A stretch of 64,000 bases of DNA, taken from NCBI GenBank assembly GCA_002633005.1, contig NMRA01000353.1, forward strand, positions 232,975-296,974, given 5' to 3'. The translations under genes and the position numbers were made by a program. A model generated the notes under the pieces. That model did not search any database. It worked only from the letters and a program-made list of their open reading frames with translations, and was not told the origin of the DNA. This document shows positions 36,041-49,200 of the stretch, one piece after another. The first letter of the stretch is position 1; each line of letters begins with the position of its first letter. The DNA is from Phoronis australis (lineage: Eukaryota > Phoronida > Phoronidae).

Positions 36041-36426
36041 AGAGTATGGTACTGGCCAGTTGAAGTTGGATGCTAGGGATTTGTTGGGCAGTCAGTATGG
36101 AGGGCATTTCGTGCATCAGAGGTGACAAGAAAGGAAAGGAAGAAGGCCATCGGTGTTCTAAGCGAGCGAGCGGAGAGGGCGTCACAGTGGATATGGAAGA
36201 AGAGGAACGAACAGTGGTGCAAGAAGACTAGGGGAAGTGGGCAGGCTCCTGATGCTGCATCAGTGAAGTTGTACGAGAGACGAGACGAGCCATACAGTCC
36301 TGGACCGAGCCTGATCAACTCGGTTGGCGCACCTCCAAAGGTCAATGTGGGCAGCGCCGAAACGGCTGAGGATGGAGACTATCCACCTGAAGACAGGACT
36401 GACGCCAATGACATCAGAGCGTTTAA
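36041..36426 (+). repeat. 3' end of the non-LTR element, copy 2 (direct repeat of 32172-32543)
   Basis: It encodes the end of the ORF (ASQWIWKKRNEQW, with one in-frame stop) and the 3' UTR. The copies are about 95% alike by eye apart from one small indel. Confidence 0.85.
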
Positions 36427-36460
36427 AGGTAACTCAAAGAGTTAATTCGGCTATGGGTGC

Positions 36461-37289
36461 CTACTGGCGGACTGGGTAGAAGTAAGCAATAGACTACCTG
36501 GGCTACAACAAGTAACTAAGCATTAACTTACCCCAATTGATTTCAATAAAGTTGTAATACTTTATGCAAATTAATTAGGATACGTGTGCAAGCCACACCA
36601 GTGTAAGCGCTGTCAGACATCCCGTTAGCATAACGTTCTGAGCTTCACCGTGGATGTTGGCGATGATTTCAGTCGATGACGCACGTTGAATTTCAGCGAC
36701 AATTCACCAAAACCATGCTTCAAACCATCATGCAACACTTCTTAGAAGAACTGTTCAATTTTCAACTTTATTTCAAAACAAAGTTTGTGTGTCCAAACTT
36801 TTAACAACTATTTATTAACTGATTGATACCTATTACCACCCGGAACATTGAGGGGGGCAAACCTATTTTCGCCCCCACATTTTGATGGGGGGGGGGGTGC
36901 AGGGAGCGTCGCTCGCCCCTCAGCCCCCTTGTATTACGCCTATGTTATATAACTTCTTGTATCTTGAAATGCCTAACCGTGGACCGTCTTAGTGGACGGT
37001 ATGCAAGATATTTTGCTTGTGTCCCGTGTCTGAAACCAAAACCAAAAGATAGACGATACTCATGAATAACCCCAAACCGCTGAAAGCTCGTGATTAGTAC
37101 CTTACGGACTAATATGATAGCCCAAGATGGATGACTTCATGCTATAAGGCATACACATCTTAATGAAGACAGACGCAAATGAGCTTGCTCATCGTTCTAT
37201 TGAACTTGAAGAATAGATAAATGCGCGAACGCTGGCAGAAAACATCCGTCACCAAGAGTGGCAGATTACGTGCCTTGAAAAAGGAGAGC
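36461..37289. other. Stretch without a recognised gene
   Basis: It contains a G- and C-homopolymer-rich segment at about 36850-36950 ending attacgcctatg, which looks like an end of a hAT-type MITE. No gene is seen. Confidence 0.35.
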
Positions 37290-37650
37290 TATCATCTCAA
37301 AAGGGTATTATTTTCAAACACTGACCGCATTCAAATACTTTATGCATCATTGCTCTGGAAAACTATGTGTGTATGTTTTAAAATAAGCAACTCTTGCTGG
37401 AGGACTACAACAACAGGACTTTTAGTTAGTGATTTTTATGAAAAAATCAAACGTGTAAAACGAAAACCAAATAATTTAGAAAACTGTAACATAGATTTTG
37501 AGATTTCATCTTGAACAATTACATCAAATGAAATTCGGTGAGGTTATTGATGCCGTTGGTTTGCCATGCCTGTATCATTCTTTTTTGGTAAATTCTACTA
37601 AAATCCATGGCCACGTGACCCAACCAACCGGTAGATTGGTGTACATGCAA
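37290..37650. repeat. Dispersed repeat, copy 2
   Basis: It shares the gattttgagatttcatcttg block, a ttattgatgccgttggt-like block and a ccatggccacgtgaccc end with 7040-7440 and 52080-52450. Confidence 0.6.
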
Positions 37651-40074
37651 TAATCACATTCTAAAAGATTTTTACTTTCAGAGAACATTTACTTTTATTA
37701 CTGTGCTACATTTTATAGTGTTGTAGATAGTTGTGAGAAGCGGCACACATGCTCTTATCTGCGATTACCTCAGTGTAAGTTACACTGACAATAAAGATTG
37801 TCATTTGGAAGGAAATCTCGTAATGTAATGTAAAATAGGTAACAGGCAATGATGGATGCGAAATGTTAAAAATCCCAGCTCCTGCAACTTGCAGTACTAT
37901 AGTTCCAACCGTGCGGAGCTGCTTGGCTCCAGCTTGCTGTGGGATTGATGACTGGTCAGGCCTCGAACTTGCGTCCACCTTGTCAGTCCTCGATCTGCCG
38001 ACGTCCAGCACAGACTATAGAGTCATGGCCCAGGACCATATGTCAGGCAACTTAAAACTGATCCCTCCGTGTCTCTTCTAAGAGGGGTCCCTGGTTTTCA
38101 CCCAAATAGCCCCTCTGACACCCGCTCAAAACCAGAAATTCTCTGATGTGTCCACACAGTTCACGTCCGTTGGTATCTCACTGCTACCCAAACAATGCGG
38201 AGTTATCAACTCATTAAGGTAAAAATTTTAAACATAATCGTGTTTGACAACTTCAAAAGTTGTGTATTTGAAGCGCACTTATTTAACATTCAAGATAACT
38301 CGTAACTAAGTTGTTTTTCGATTTCGTTGACCTACGCACACAAATGGGCTCACGTGACTATCACGTGGTTAAACACTAATGCATTAAGCGAGTCCTCGAG
38401 GACACACAACACGTCAGAAGCTCGTGACGGAAAACTGATTTGGAGCACTCAAAATATGTTCAACAAAGTCTTTTCCGTGCTGCGGCCCCACAAATCAAGA
38501 GGTTTGCGATTGCTGACCAATACGGCGGTAAGCAATAAACTAAAACTGGGGCTTAATTTCACGCATTCTGATACCGTGAACTTATCGGTGATGTTTCGCC
38601 GCCAAATTCGGTAGGGAATATGCCAGTGGACGCCGCATGCAGGTGTACAACTATGCAGTCACTGAGTCTGGGGCTGCGTGTTGCCTACGGCAGAGGAGCT
38701 TATTGCGGAGTCTGTGGACTCAGTGGCGCGCAAGCATCGGATTACGTAATGTCCCATAAACACAGTGCGATCTTGGGCTAGCCCGGCGCGGTCGGGTTCA
38801 GTAGTCGGATACATCGAGTTATAGACCTGGTCGGATGTGCCCTATTGCTCTGTGTGCACCTAGTTGAGTCTGAATTCGAAGATTAAACACAGGGACCTGA
38901 CTATCAATGTTTACATGACCTATATTGTTATCATTGGTTAATACCATATGATGGGGGCACTTACCGTGTCCGGAGATGTCCCGTAGGCCTACGGGACGTG
39001 TTGCCGGCTCAGACCCTTTCGTGGGCACTCCCTATACGAAAAGTGACTTTTCACATCCGCGCACTCAGCCTAAAATATGGGGGGCTCGAATTTTTCGGTA
39101 TGCGGACCTTTTACTCAATAAAATCAACGAAGACTAGGACTAAAAAAAACAAAAAATAACGGAGCCACTAGGTGCAGGCCTACGAATTGTGCATCCGCGC
39201 CGAATTCCTGTGGACTTTGTGGACTTCGGTCTCGTTTGCTGGGACTTTTTGTTTCATTGAGGCGGACCTTTTTGCCGAATTCGCCAAATCCAAATTGGGA
39301 GGCTCGTTCGAGCCCTCGATCCCCCCAGGCTGCGCCCATGTTTCATTCTTTGGGTTGGAACTCTTCGAAGCCTAGTCCATTTTTGTAACACTGTCGAATC
39401 TAAAACGGTGGGCACCTTAATTCCCCACTAGCACAAACGCACACCAACAAAGGTATAGTCGAGTACCGTACCTTCCCGGGTTCACATCAGCCCAGTGCCA
39501 TCTATCCGGACACTAAACGCAGTAGGCCACGACCTACTACAGTTATACCGTTTCTATGTCCCAGAAAGCGCAAAGAAAAGATTCCTCAAGTCCCCTATAT
39601 ATGTTATATATTTTTGTTTTAGTGTTCCTGGTATTTTTATTGAAACTATTATTAACGGCATGGAGCCACAGAATCATAAAAAGTCTTTTTGGAAAAATTA
39701 AGTGTCACGCATTCTGATCTTCACCCAGATGTCGCGTCGACTGAAACAGCTATTTATTATGTTACCACGTGGTGTTGCATGGACATTGATCGCTGAGGTG
39801 TACGTCCCTCAGGCTATGAAAACGTTCACATCGAACCATACAATCAATATAGGCATACGCACAGGTAATCCGCCAAATTCCTGCTCGCTGAGTTCACAGC
39901 AATGTTTCACAATACAATGTTACACTCATTAGTTCCAACCCTAGAAACATTGTCATAACCAAACCGTCACAAAACCGAATTTTATGAGAAATTCGCTACC
40001 CTCACCATCAGTTTTTCAAGCGATGAACCGCACGAGCCAAAATTGAAACATTTACACTGCGCTGTATAGCCTGA
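37651..40074. other. Stretch without a recognised gene
   Basis: Short frames (for example 38327-38614 and 39172-39375) resemble no family and lack splice context. I see no supported gene. Confidence 0.4.
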
Positions 40075-40501
40075 CAGGGGTACCATAGAATCATACTACG
40101 CACCAGCATGCAAATCATACGCACGAACCACCTACAGACCTATGAATCATGCATACGAACCTATGAATCATGCACACGAACACAGAAATCATGCATACGA
40201 ACAAAAATCATGCGCACTAACCACAAACATCACACATACGAACAATAATAATACTCACGAGCATCCGAGTCATACGCACGAACCACCACACAATAAAGTG
40301 TTCGTCCGTGTGACTCGATGCTCGTGCGTATGGTTGTGTTCGTATGTGTGATTTTTGTGGTTCGTGCGCATGAGTTTTGTTCGTATACCTGATTTTTGTT
40401 TTCGTATGCATGATTTATGGGTTCGTATGCATGATTCGTTGTTCGTAGGTGGTTCGTACGTAAGATGCGATGCTCGTGCGTATGATTCTATGATACCCCT
40501 G
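40075..40501. mobile_element. Foldback element, copy 1
   Basis: The two halves, each about 200 bp, are inverted copies meeting near 40292. The outer ends read caggggtaccatagaatcat and, inverted, caggggtatcatagaatcat. The arms consist of imperfect tandem units aatcatgcatacgaacc. No transposase is present. A second copy lies at 61103-61658. Confidence 0.85.
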
Positions 40502-41532
40502 AATACAACTCACAGATGTCCAAAAGTCCGTGGGGACTCCTCACGTGTAAACAATTAATGCCGGTCGATCAAGAGTCGAGAGATCTCCGAGAAAGTTTCA
40601 CTTAGCGAAAAAAAAAACTAAAATGCAAGTGGAATTATGTGTGTAGCATGATTTATTTCTTATCTCTTCTATGTTTCATGTTCCAGCGAGACTAGTGATC
40701 CGTAATTGGTGCATTCACAAACAGTCCTTACAGAAAGTATCACTGAGCCTTTTGAAGCCATATAATAGTATGGCTAACTGATTCGTGGCACTTTTATTTT
40801 GATGACATGGTTGGATGCGGTATTGCATTGCGAAACTGTCGGTGGAAAATGGCTTCACTCGATTTAACGGCGTAAAATGTTGTTAAGGGCCCCACTGACA
40901 TTCTGGTGCAAGGGAATAAAAATACGCAAGGCGTGTCAGCAGGGTACGGTTTCCACAAGTCACACGTGTCGCTACCCATTTATGTTTACATCAGATCCCA
41001 ATAAAGAAAAGACAACATTTGCTACAAGCTTGGGAATGAATGTATTTCACTTTCATTTCGGCTTGATCGTTTATTCTGACGCCTTTCCTGGGCGTATTTA
41101 CAGCTGGTCGTGGCGTCTATCACGTACTTTGACTTCGTAAATCATTACACTGCAATGGTTCCAGGCTCGTCGAAAAAGCAACTTTCGGCTTTCGATGGCA
41201 ATGAGTATATGTGGGCCAAGATGAGGGCGATAGCAGTCTTCACATTTTACCGTGCCCCGACTGACTGGAATTAAGAGCTTGATTGACATGTCGAAACTAT
41301 CCGTTCCCCGTAGGTTAAACAACGGACCCGTTGTCGTGCTTGGAATGCTTCAGAACTCGATATTGCACGAGTATTTCCTGAAACAACTCGAGCTGATAAT
41401 CAAAACATCGATTAATACTTTTGCGCTCTGCAGTAAAATTGAGACTTAATTCAAGAGTTATCCTCCGTCTATATTTGAAGTTTGGATTGGAAAATTTAAT
41501 ATTAACTCAAACAAATCGTAACGTTGGCGTTT
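40502..41532. other. Upstream region of the NPL-like gene
   Basis: No coding feature is supported. The promoter of the NPL-like gene should lie at the right end, but I see no unambiguous TATA or initiator motif. Confidence 0.4.
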
Positions 41533-41557
41533 ATGAACAAAATACCAGACTTTCAAG
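41533..41557 (+). CDS. NPL: NPL-like exon 1 (start)
   Basis: The ATG at 41533 opens MNKIPDFQ plus one base, followed by donor gtaaac. The phase fits exon 2 and the product length agrees with the family. The intron would be only 69 bp, so another start exon is possible. Confidence 0.6.
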
Positions 41558-44500
41558 GTAAACGCTTTCTGAAATATCAAGTGATATTTTTGTGATCTCC
41601 GTTTCAGATTTCTCAATTTACAACAGAGGGCGTTGTAGCGGCCCCATTCACACCGTTTAAGTCAGATGGGTAAGCATTCATTTGTTACAACGATTGTACG
41701 ACTTGTCGTCGAATTCGTAGCTGAAAAAACATCGAATCGAAATTCGAATTCCATTTCAAGATAGACACGAAAATCGATTCTTTAATCTCACTAAAAATTG
41801 AAAATTCTCGTAAATGAGTCGATATCTCCTCCAGGCATGCCCAGCTTCGCCTAGTATTGCTAAAAATTAAAGTCGCACTGATGAACAGCGCTAAATCACA
41901 TCAGCCGTACACAAATATTCGTCTGGTAGCGAAGAGGGAGAGGGATGTCATCTGGGGGCGGAGTCTAAATTTTTTACTCGAAATGGTGCTGGAGATTATT
42001 TTCGGATTTTCCGTTCTACTTTTTGTGCGAACTGGCTGTGATCGAGCACATCGAGGTTTACGAATAGGAGTTTCTAGTCCAATTTTGCACTTGGTGATCG
42101 CTATATATGTGCTAAAACTGCAGTAAGAACTCGGTCGGGATATCGAGAAAAATTTGAAATTTCGAATTCAGACTCGAAATTTTAGCCTAAAGTTGGGACC
42201 ATTAAGTGTAAACTAGGATTAGACAGTTATCTACGTAAGCCATTATGAACTCGATCATAGAATAACGGTCACTTGTCTGGAATTAGCACATAAGTAGACT
42301 GGAATTTTAGGTTCGATTTCCCATAAACAGACCAGGCCACAGGTCCTGGTGTTCGCTAGAACTACAGAAACTCGGCGTTTTGATTAATTCTCATTGTCTA
42401 TTTCATAGCGAACAGCCTTGACAATGTCACTAAAATCCAATTCAGAATGGAGCCTCGAATCGGATACGGATTCAAATTAATCAATTCTGAAAAAAATCTG
42501 ATTGCCGCCACTAATTCATTGAAGATCCGGTATACACAGTATAAAAACTGAAAATGAGTTTAAGCTATAAAAAACAATTTTTAATTTGCTTATGGATATT
42601 AATATAAGGTGGTGAGAATAGAGACTAATAATGCATACTTGAATTGTTTTAATTCTAGTAATTTTAATGATTCATATTTACTTGTTATTGATACCATTGA
42701 CCTGGACATAAATTTCCATGACTGATCCATTTATTTCCACACTTAGCTCGTATGTCTTTGTCGAATGTCCCTTTAGATATAGAGCTAAAATGCGTGTCAG
42801 TAACCTGATTAAAAAGTTACTTTCTTGTGTTTTTCAGAGAAATTGATTTCGAAAAATTCGGACCTTACATGGACCACTTAATTGAATATGAATGCAAAAA
42901 TGTTTTTGGTAAGTTTCTCGAAGTCTCTCACCGAATGTCGGTAACGATGTATTACCCAGCAGCTACATTGGGTACAGTTGTACACACTCTCCCCTCCACA
43001 CACAAACTTACCCTAGAGTATTTTGCACGAGTAGAACTTGCTCCGCTTTAAGCGGTGCGACAACTAGTGCAAGGCGAAATCTGTCGCTCGGCGCATTCGC
43101 GGATACGTTGACAATGAACAGTGTGAAGTTCAATAGCTGTCTCGCGGCAAAAAAAATCTAACCAAAATCACGTTCTTTCTTTGAAAATACACGGCAACAT
43201 CTTGCTTTTCTAGCGAGGCACTAGCGTTATTGAACTCGACAGGGGCGTTTTTTTCGTGGTCAGGTATTCGTGAACTTTCTCTACTTGGGTAAACCATCTT
43301 CTTTGCTGAACTATTGCATGGATGATAACTGCTCCTTTGAGAGCAAAAATGTAAGTAAAAGAATGTTTCCCAATACGGAGAGGGTATAACAATCATTTCC
43401 TTTTCACCAGTTCTTAGTTTGTGGATACTTCCTCAATCGACTGTTTGGAAAAGGATCACCCTTGCTTCTCATCTAATGTGCCACTTGTAATTTAATGTCT
43501 TTCTGGACCACGTTGTATTATTTCCAACTTCAAGACATCTTAAATGGATTTCTTCAAATAGCCAAAATCGTTTCTTTGCGTACATGAGATAGAATCGTTC
43601 TCTTCTTCACGTGAATCATCACCGTCACCAATGACACTGGGAGATACAGGTATTATATTCTGACTAAATTGATCTCGTATTAGAAGAAGCCACCGCTATA
43701 TTCAGACCAACGTTTACCGCTCTTTCTTTTTTGCTTGCTTCATTTTATCCACAGAGCTCTGGACCTAGAATGACAACTTCGATCTCGCGTTGCTGCGGTT
43801 GCGCCGCGTATGCATGGAACTTGTTTGCATTCGTTTGTTCCGGTGTTGGTTCTTATTATGGTATTTACTGTCACTAAAACGTTTTGCAACTCCGTCGTTT
43901 TTCAGCTGAATTACACAACTATCATATCACTAGAAAGCCCTTTATCAGCAAAAGATAAATAATTTAATTCATAAAGGATCATTATTTCACATACCCGACC
44001 GACTTAAAATATTTTTTAATTCTTAAAACAAAGAGTGTTGCGGGGCCCGATTTTTGTTCTGTGGATTTTTAAAAAGTATTTTTTGATTATTTATCAGTCT
44101 TTTTAATAAGCCCACTTAATGGTAGTTTTCTAAAGGGCTTTACCGGCCAGTCAAGACCAGGAGGTCATTTCTGTTCTCCCAAAGGGCAAGAAATTTACAT
44201 AAAATTTGGGCAGCTGGCGACCTATCTGATTGTTCAATACAATTTTATCGGGCTGTGTTGCTCAACGTTTTAAGAGTGTCAGACTCCCTGATAAGCAACA
44301 CTCAAACAGGTTTTGTAAACGGTAGATTCATAGGTGAAAATACTGCAACTATTTACGATCTTATGCATTATACTGGAAGTCATGAGATTACCGCTCTCTT
44401 CTTGGTGGATTGTGAGAAAGCTTTCGACTCTGTGTCTTGGAACTTTATTTACAACGTTTTATCGTTTTCTTCAATTTTGGGTACCGTTTGATTCAATCGG

Positions 44501-46225
44501 TCGTCTTCTAAATAACGATGCTCGTCTTGGTGTTATTCAACACAGTTTCACATCGGAATATTTTCCCGTTAGCCGAGGTTGTCGTCAGGGTGATCTTGTT
44601 TCACCACATTTATTTTTTTTGTGCGGAGATAATGTCTATTATGTTCAGGAATAACAGGAATGTTAAAGATTTAAAATTAGTGACAAAGAACTATGAATTC
44701 TACAATATGCAGACGACACAGTACTCTGTCTAGACGGCTCTAACGAGTCTCTAAAAAGGTCCTTGACCTTGTGGATCAATTCATAAAGTCTCAGGTCTTA
44801 AACCAAACATAGGAAAGACACATTGTGTTTGGATTGACGCTAATAAATTTAATAATTTTCGTGTTTGTTCAAATATTAATGTTTCTTGGCCAGTGTCACA
44901 CTGGGGATTAGGTTTATGGCTGCACTTTATGAAATTGTCAGATTGAACTTTTATGACACTATAAGAAAGTGGAAAAAGAAATACTCACCTGGTCCAGAAA
45001 ATCATTAACTCCCTTTGGAATAATTAAAGTGATTAAATCTCTCTTGCTGCCAAAATTGGTCTATTTGTTTTTTGCTTTGACATTGAATCCCAGGCAAATA
45101 AATAAAAGTCTTGAACAAATTTTCTTCCAGTTTGCTTGGAATGGCACAATGATAAAACGAAAAGAATTGAAATGATTCAAAACTTTTCACTAGGAGGATG
45201 TACAATGGTGTACATCGAATCCTTTATCAATTCTCTAAAGCAGTCTAGGTTCAATAGACTAATTTCGACAAGAGGTATTTTTGGAAAAAGTTATTGTTGC
45301 AACACTACTTATTGAATGGACGCAACTCTTTACATTTTGGAGGTACATTTTACGACAAGTGTTCAAAGAAAATTACTAATTTATTTTGGTTTGAAGTATT
45401 TGGTTATTTTCTCCAATTTTGAGACATTTTTGTGATTAAGCTAATTTGGTATAATACCAACATAACTATGAACAAAACAAGTCTTTTATAAGAGGTAGTA
45501 TGAAAAAGGTGTTACTTATAATTATTTACGATTTGCTCTTCCCAGGCGGTTAGTTTATGTCTGATGAATAATTTTGTATTAGGTAGGATTGATCTCCACC
45601 GTTTAGGGTTTTTTAAAGGTCACCGTCTGATGTGCGCAAGTTTTTAATTTTGAAAACAAAGATTCCAGAAATGCGAAATTTACGATAAGCCTTCCAAGCT
45701 TCTTCAAAGTGTTGGGAATGTTTTGCGAACAATGGTATATATTCCCGCTTAATTGAATGCCTTTACAAAAAAGCCCATGAGCTGAAGTGGGAATCGCTTG
45801 TCAACGTTACTGATTCACGCACATTGTGGAGAAAGGTGTATACATGTTCCCTTCATTTTACTTGTGGCACGAGATTAAAGTGGTTCCAGATGAGGTTCCT
45901 TCATAAAATTGTGGCAATAAATGCATTTCTTCTCGAGGTTGGTGTCAAGCAATCAGATCTCTGTACATTTTGTAAAAAGGAGCCAAAAATATGTCCCATC
46001 TCTACTAGAATTGTATTGTGACCAACATTTTCTGGTCTGCAATCAGTCATTGGTTATTTGCTAAACACAGTCTTTACTTATTCTCTCGTCTTTAACATTT
46101 TTTTGGTAAATTCCACAATTCAGGTATAATTAACTTACTCATGTGTGGTAAAATATCGCATCTACCGCCGAAGACTTCTTCCTCAATCGAAATGTTCAAG
46201 GAGGTGGTTCAGTATGTGCAGATGG

Positions 46226-46272
<47 letters not shown>

Positions 46273-49200
46273 AACAGGTGGTCCTCTCTGGCTCTTTTGT
46301 TTCTTAAGTATGTTGTGCATGTTACCCTAAACAAGAGACATTGGAACAAAATGTTACGTGGACACTGGAAAATAATAATATTCATAACAAGGAGACAGTG
46401 TCATTGTGATAACCGGCCTCCCATTCAGTAACGCTAGGACCTCGCTAAAAACCAAGACTTCGCGAGATAATGTGAGACATTGTCGTGTATTTCAAATGAA
46501 AACACGTGATTTTGGCTAGATTTAAGCTAGGTCCAACGTAGGTCCTAGCGTTACTGAACACAAGCCGACTGTATAATTGTCACAGTCATCATATTCAAGA
46601 ATGAAAAACGCGACAACTGGATTGAAAAGCACAAAAAACGTCCCGACAGCGGTTTTTGTCGAACAGGAGACGTAACACCCAAAAGTGCACGATGGCGGTT
46701 TTTTTAGCCGAATGGGAAATTGCGGGCGACGTCCCGTTTTTTTCTTTTTTGTCGAACATTTTTCATAAAAGTAGTCAGATGTGCTTGGGTATGCCAAAGA
46801 AGTTTCAATTCGGAAATATTTGTAAGTCAAATTAAAATTACTTAGTGGTACTTTGCGTAACATTTCCAACAAGCTACAGTAAATTAAAATGTTAACTTGC
46901 TATACAAAATGTTTTCTGTTGTAAGAATGGGCAGTTTTTTATAAAAAAGGATGTTCATGAATACACTAGACCAGGAGTTCCATAAACATCCATGAGTTAC
47001 TTAATTTTGGTAGTGGCAGGATTCACCGATAAATGAAATATTTTTATGACATGTTCCAATTTATGCGCTTTACTAAATTATCAAATGGTATTTATATCGG
47101 TTTTTGAAAAGTGACGTAGTTTTTGAAACTGGAAATTGCGCTTGTGCAACGAAATTGATACAATTACAATTTTCAAAAATGTAAGTATTCATTTATAGTG
47201 ATAGGATGCCCCCCCGATTTGGATGGCCTACGGCGTCGCCCCGGCATCTCCCCCCCTTCTGTACGCTAATGCATCCAAGTTATCGCTCCAGTTACTTTTC
47301 TTCTTTATTTGCGCACATTTAGTACTGGGCACTACTGGAGAAGGTCTCAACATGACGGTGGAAGAGAGGAAGCTAGTTACAGAAGAATGGATGAAGGCAA
47401 AGTCACGGTAAGGTGTCCCAGAAACTGCACGGATTTTTTTTTCAAATAAAGTTTGCTCAAGTGATTCGATTGTAAGCGCACGCTTCTGAGCTAAAGTTCA
47501 GTTACATTACAATGGAATTGCTGGTCTCCCCGCTACAAGTTGCATTTCTTAAACTTTTAAAAACATATGTCACAGTCAATAATACCACATGCAGAAAATA
47601 CAAGTGGAGAAAAGCATGACTGAAAAGTCATTGAAGATAAAGACAAGTTGCCCAGTTGGCTGTCGAACTAAAAGTGTATTCATATCAACAAATAATAGAA
47701 TATATGTACAGAAATGTACAGGAAGTCAATAGGTTCTAGGAATATATGACTAATACAATACTGACTACTACAAAACAGGAACCAGTAAACCATAAACAAC
47801 AACAGGATAGAATATTATGTACTACAGGATATAAACACATTCCAATACAGTTATTATGACTATTTGAAATATACACGCACGCGCACACACACACAGATTA
47901 ACAGTATCTAGTATTCAAAGAAACAAAAGCGCCAAAAGGGATCACCTTCAACCGATCTTTTCATATTCGCAGTTACCGAAATGAAGACATTTTTCCACTT
48001 GAAAATATTGTAACACATCTTTCTTGAAGAGTTCAATTGAAGGAGTAACATTTCTGAGTCTTTGGTGGTAAATGTAATATTTCCAAAAACAAATTAATTA
48101 TATCTGATTGTGTAATTTACCAAAGAAAACATCTGGTGCTTACAAATTAGGTCAGATTTGAGTTTTTGAAAATAACCGTGGACTCGTTGCAGACCGGAAC
48201 GTTTTCCTCACAATGCAATCCTAGTAAAAATGGGTTATACCTTCTGCCTCTTTTTACATAATGTGCAAAGATTTGGGTGTTGGACTATAGTTTTGCCTAT
48301 AAACTCATTTGTGGTGACAATTCGATTAAGAAAACTTATCCACAAATTAAATGGCGTGTATTCCCACTTCAGCTTATGTGCTGCTTTTTGTAAATGCCAT
48401 CATTTAAGTGGGAATATGTATGTGGCTTATGGCATGATAAAGAACGGCGAGGCGTCGCATTTATGGTGGTTGTGGCAATTTAGTATTTGACCACACTGTG
48501 ACTCTATTTGACCACACTGTGACTCTATATGACCACACTGTGACTCTATTTGACCACACTGTGACTCTTTTCGCTTTCCCACGGGACATCGGAGAAGCGC
48601 GGATACGGCACACGTTTTTACAAGAAACTCACGTGTTGGTGGACGTGACGTGGTGGTGCTGGGAACGTTCATACGTCACACTCATGTCCGTGGAGCTAAG
48701 AAACCTTCAGCTGAAGTCGCTTTTTTCTATTTTCTCTCTTTTGGGATATTGAATTTACGAATGTGATATTCAGCGCTATAAAGGAAGGTTTAAGGATGCT
48801 GACAAGGTAGTCACTTGTCAAAACAATGTAAATGGCGACTTTAGGTACTTTAAGAGATTTGATAATGGATTCAACTAATGAATCATTTGCAACAACCTTG
48901 TGAAAAGTTGTATCATTTAAGTTTTCTTTTTCTATCATTTTGCCACTGCAAACACACCTGACTAACATTTATTGAAGGCGTTTTATTGGTTGTCTGGATG
49001 ACGATGGCATAGTAAGCAATACATGAAGCAGATACAACAACGCGTGAGACTTAAATTACAGTGATTCTGCCGAGGGTATAGAACAGGTCAATATTTCTGT
49101 TTTGATTTCATTATTTTTTACTTATAGTTAATTTCTAATAGATCAACGCATAAGTTAATTCCAAAAAAGGTAAATTGGAACATTAGCCATGAAAGATTGA

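Larger units (their letters stand above)
32544..36460 (+). mobile_element. Non-LTR retroelement of the restriction-like-endonuclease group (R2/R4/NeSL type), nearly full length
   Basis: Its single-ORF layout is an N-terminal C2H2 finger, reverse transcriptase, CCHC knuckle and C-terminal restriction-like endonuclease. It directly abuts the 3' end of another copy (32172-32543), so the two are head to tail. The exact 3' end is judged from shared sequence with copy 1 (gagcgtttaa at 36426); what follows may be host. Confidence 0.85.

Noticed and set aside
37860-38060. B-box-like aagttcgaggcc on the minus strand
   Set aside because: No A-box at the right distance and no stems, so there is not enough for a tRNA or SINE call.
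38327-38614. 95-codon frame as a host exon
   Set aside because: No family resemblance, no splice or start context; indistinguishable from chance in a moderately GC stretch.
44255-44733. Separate small host genes in NPL intron 3
   Set aside because: The frames carry RT motifs A, B and C in sequence and belong to one decayed L1-like element.
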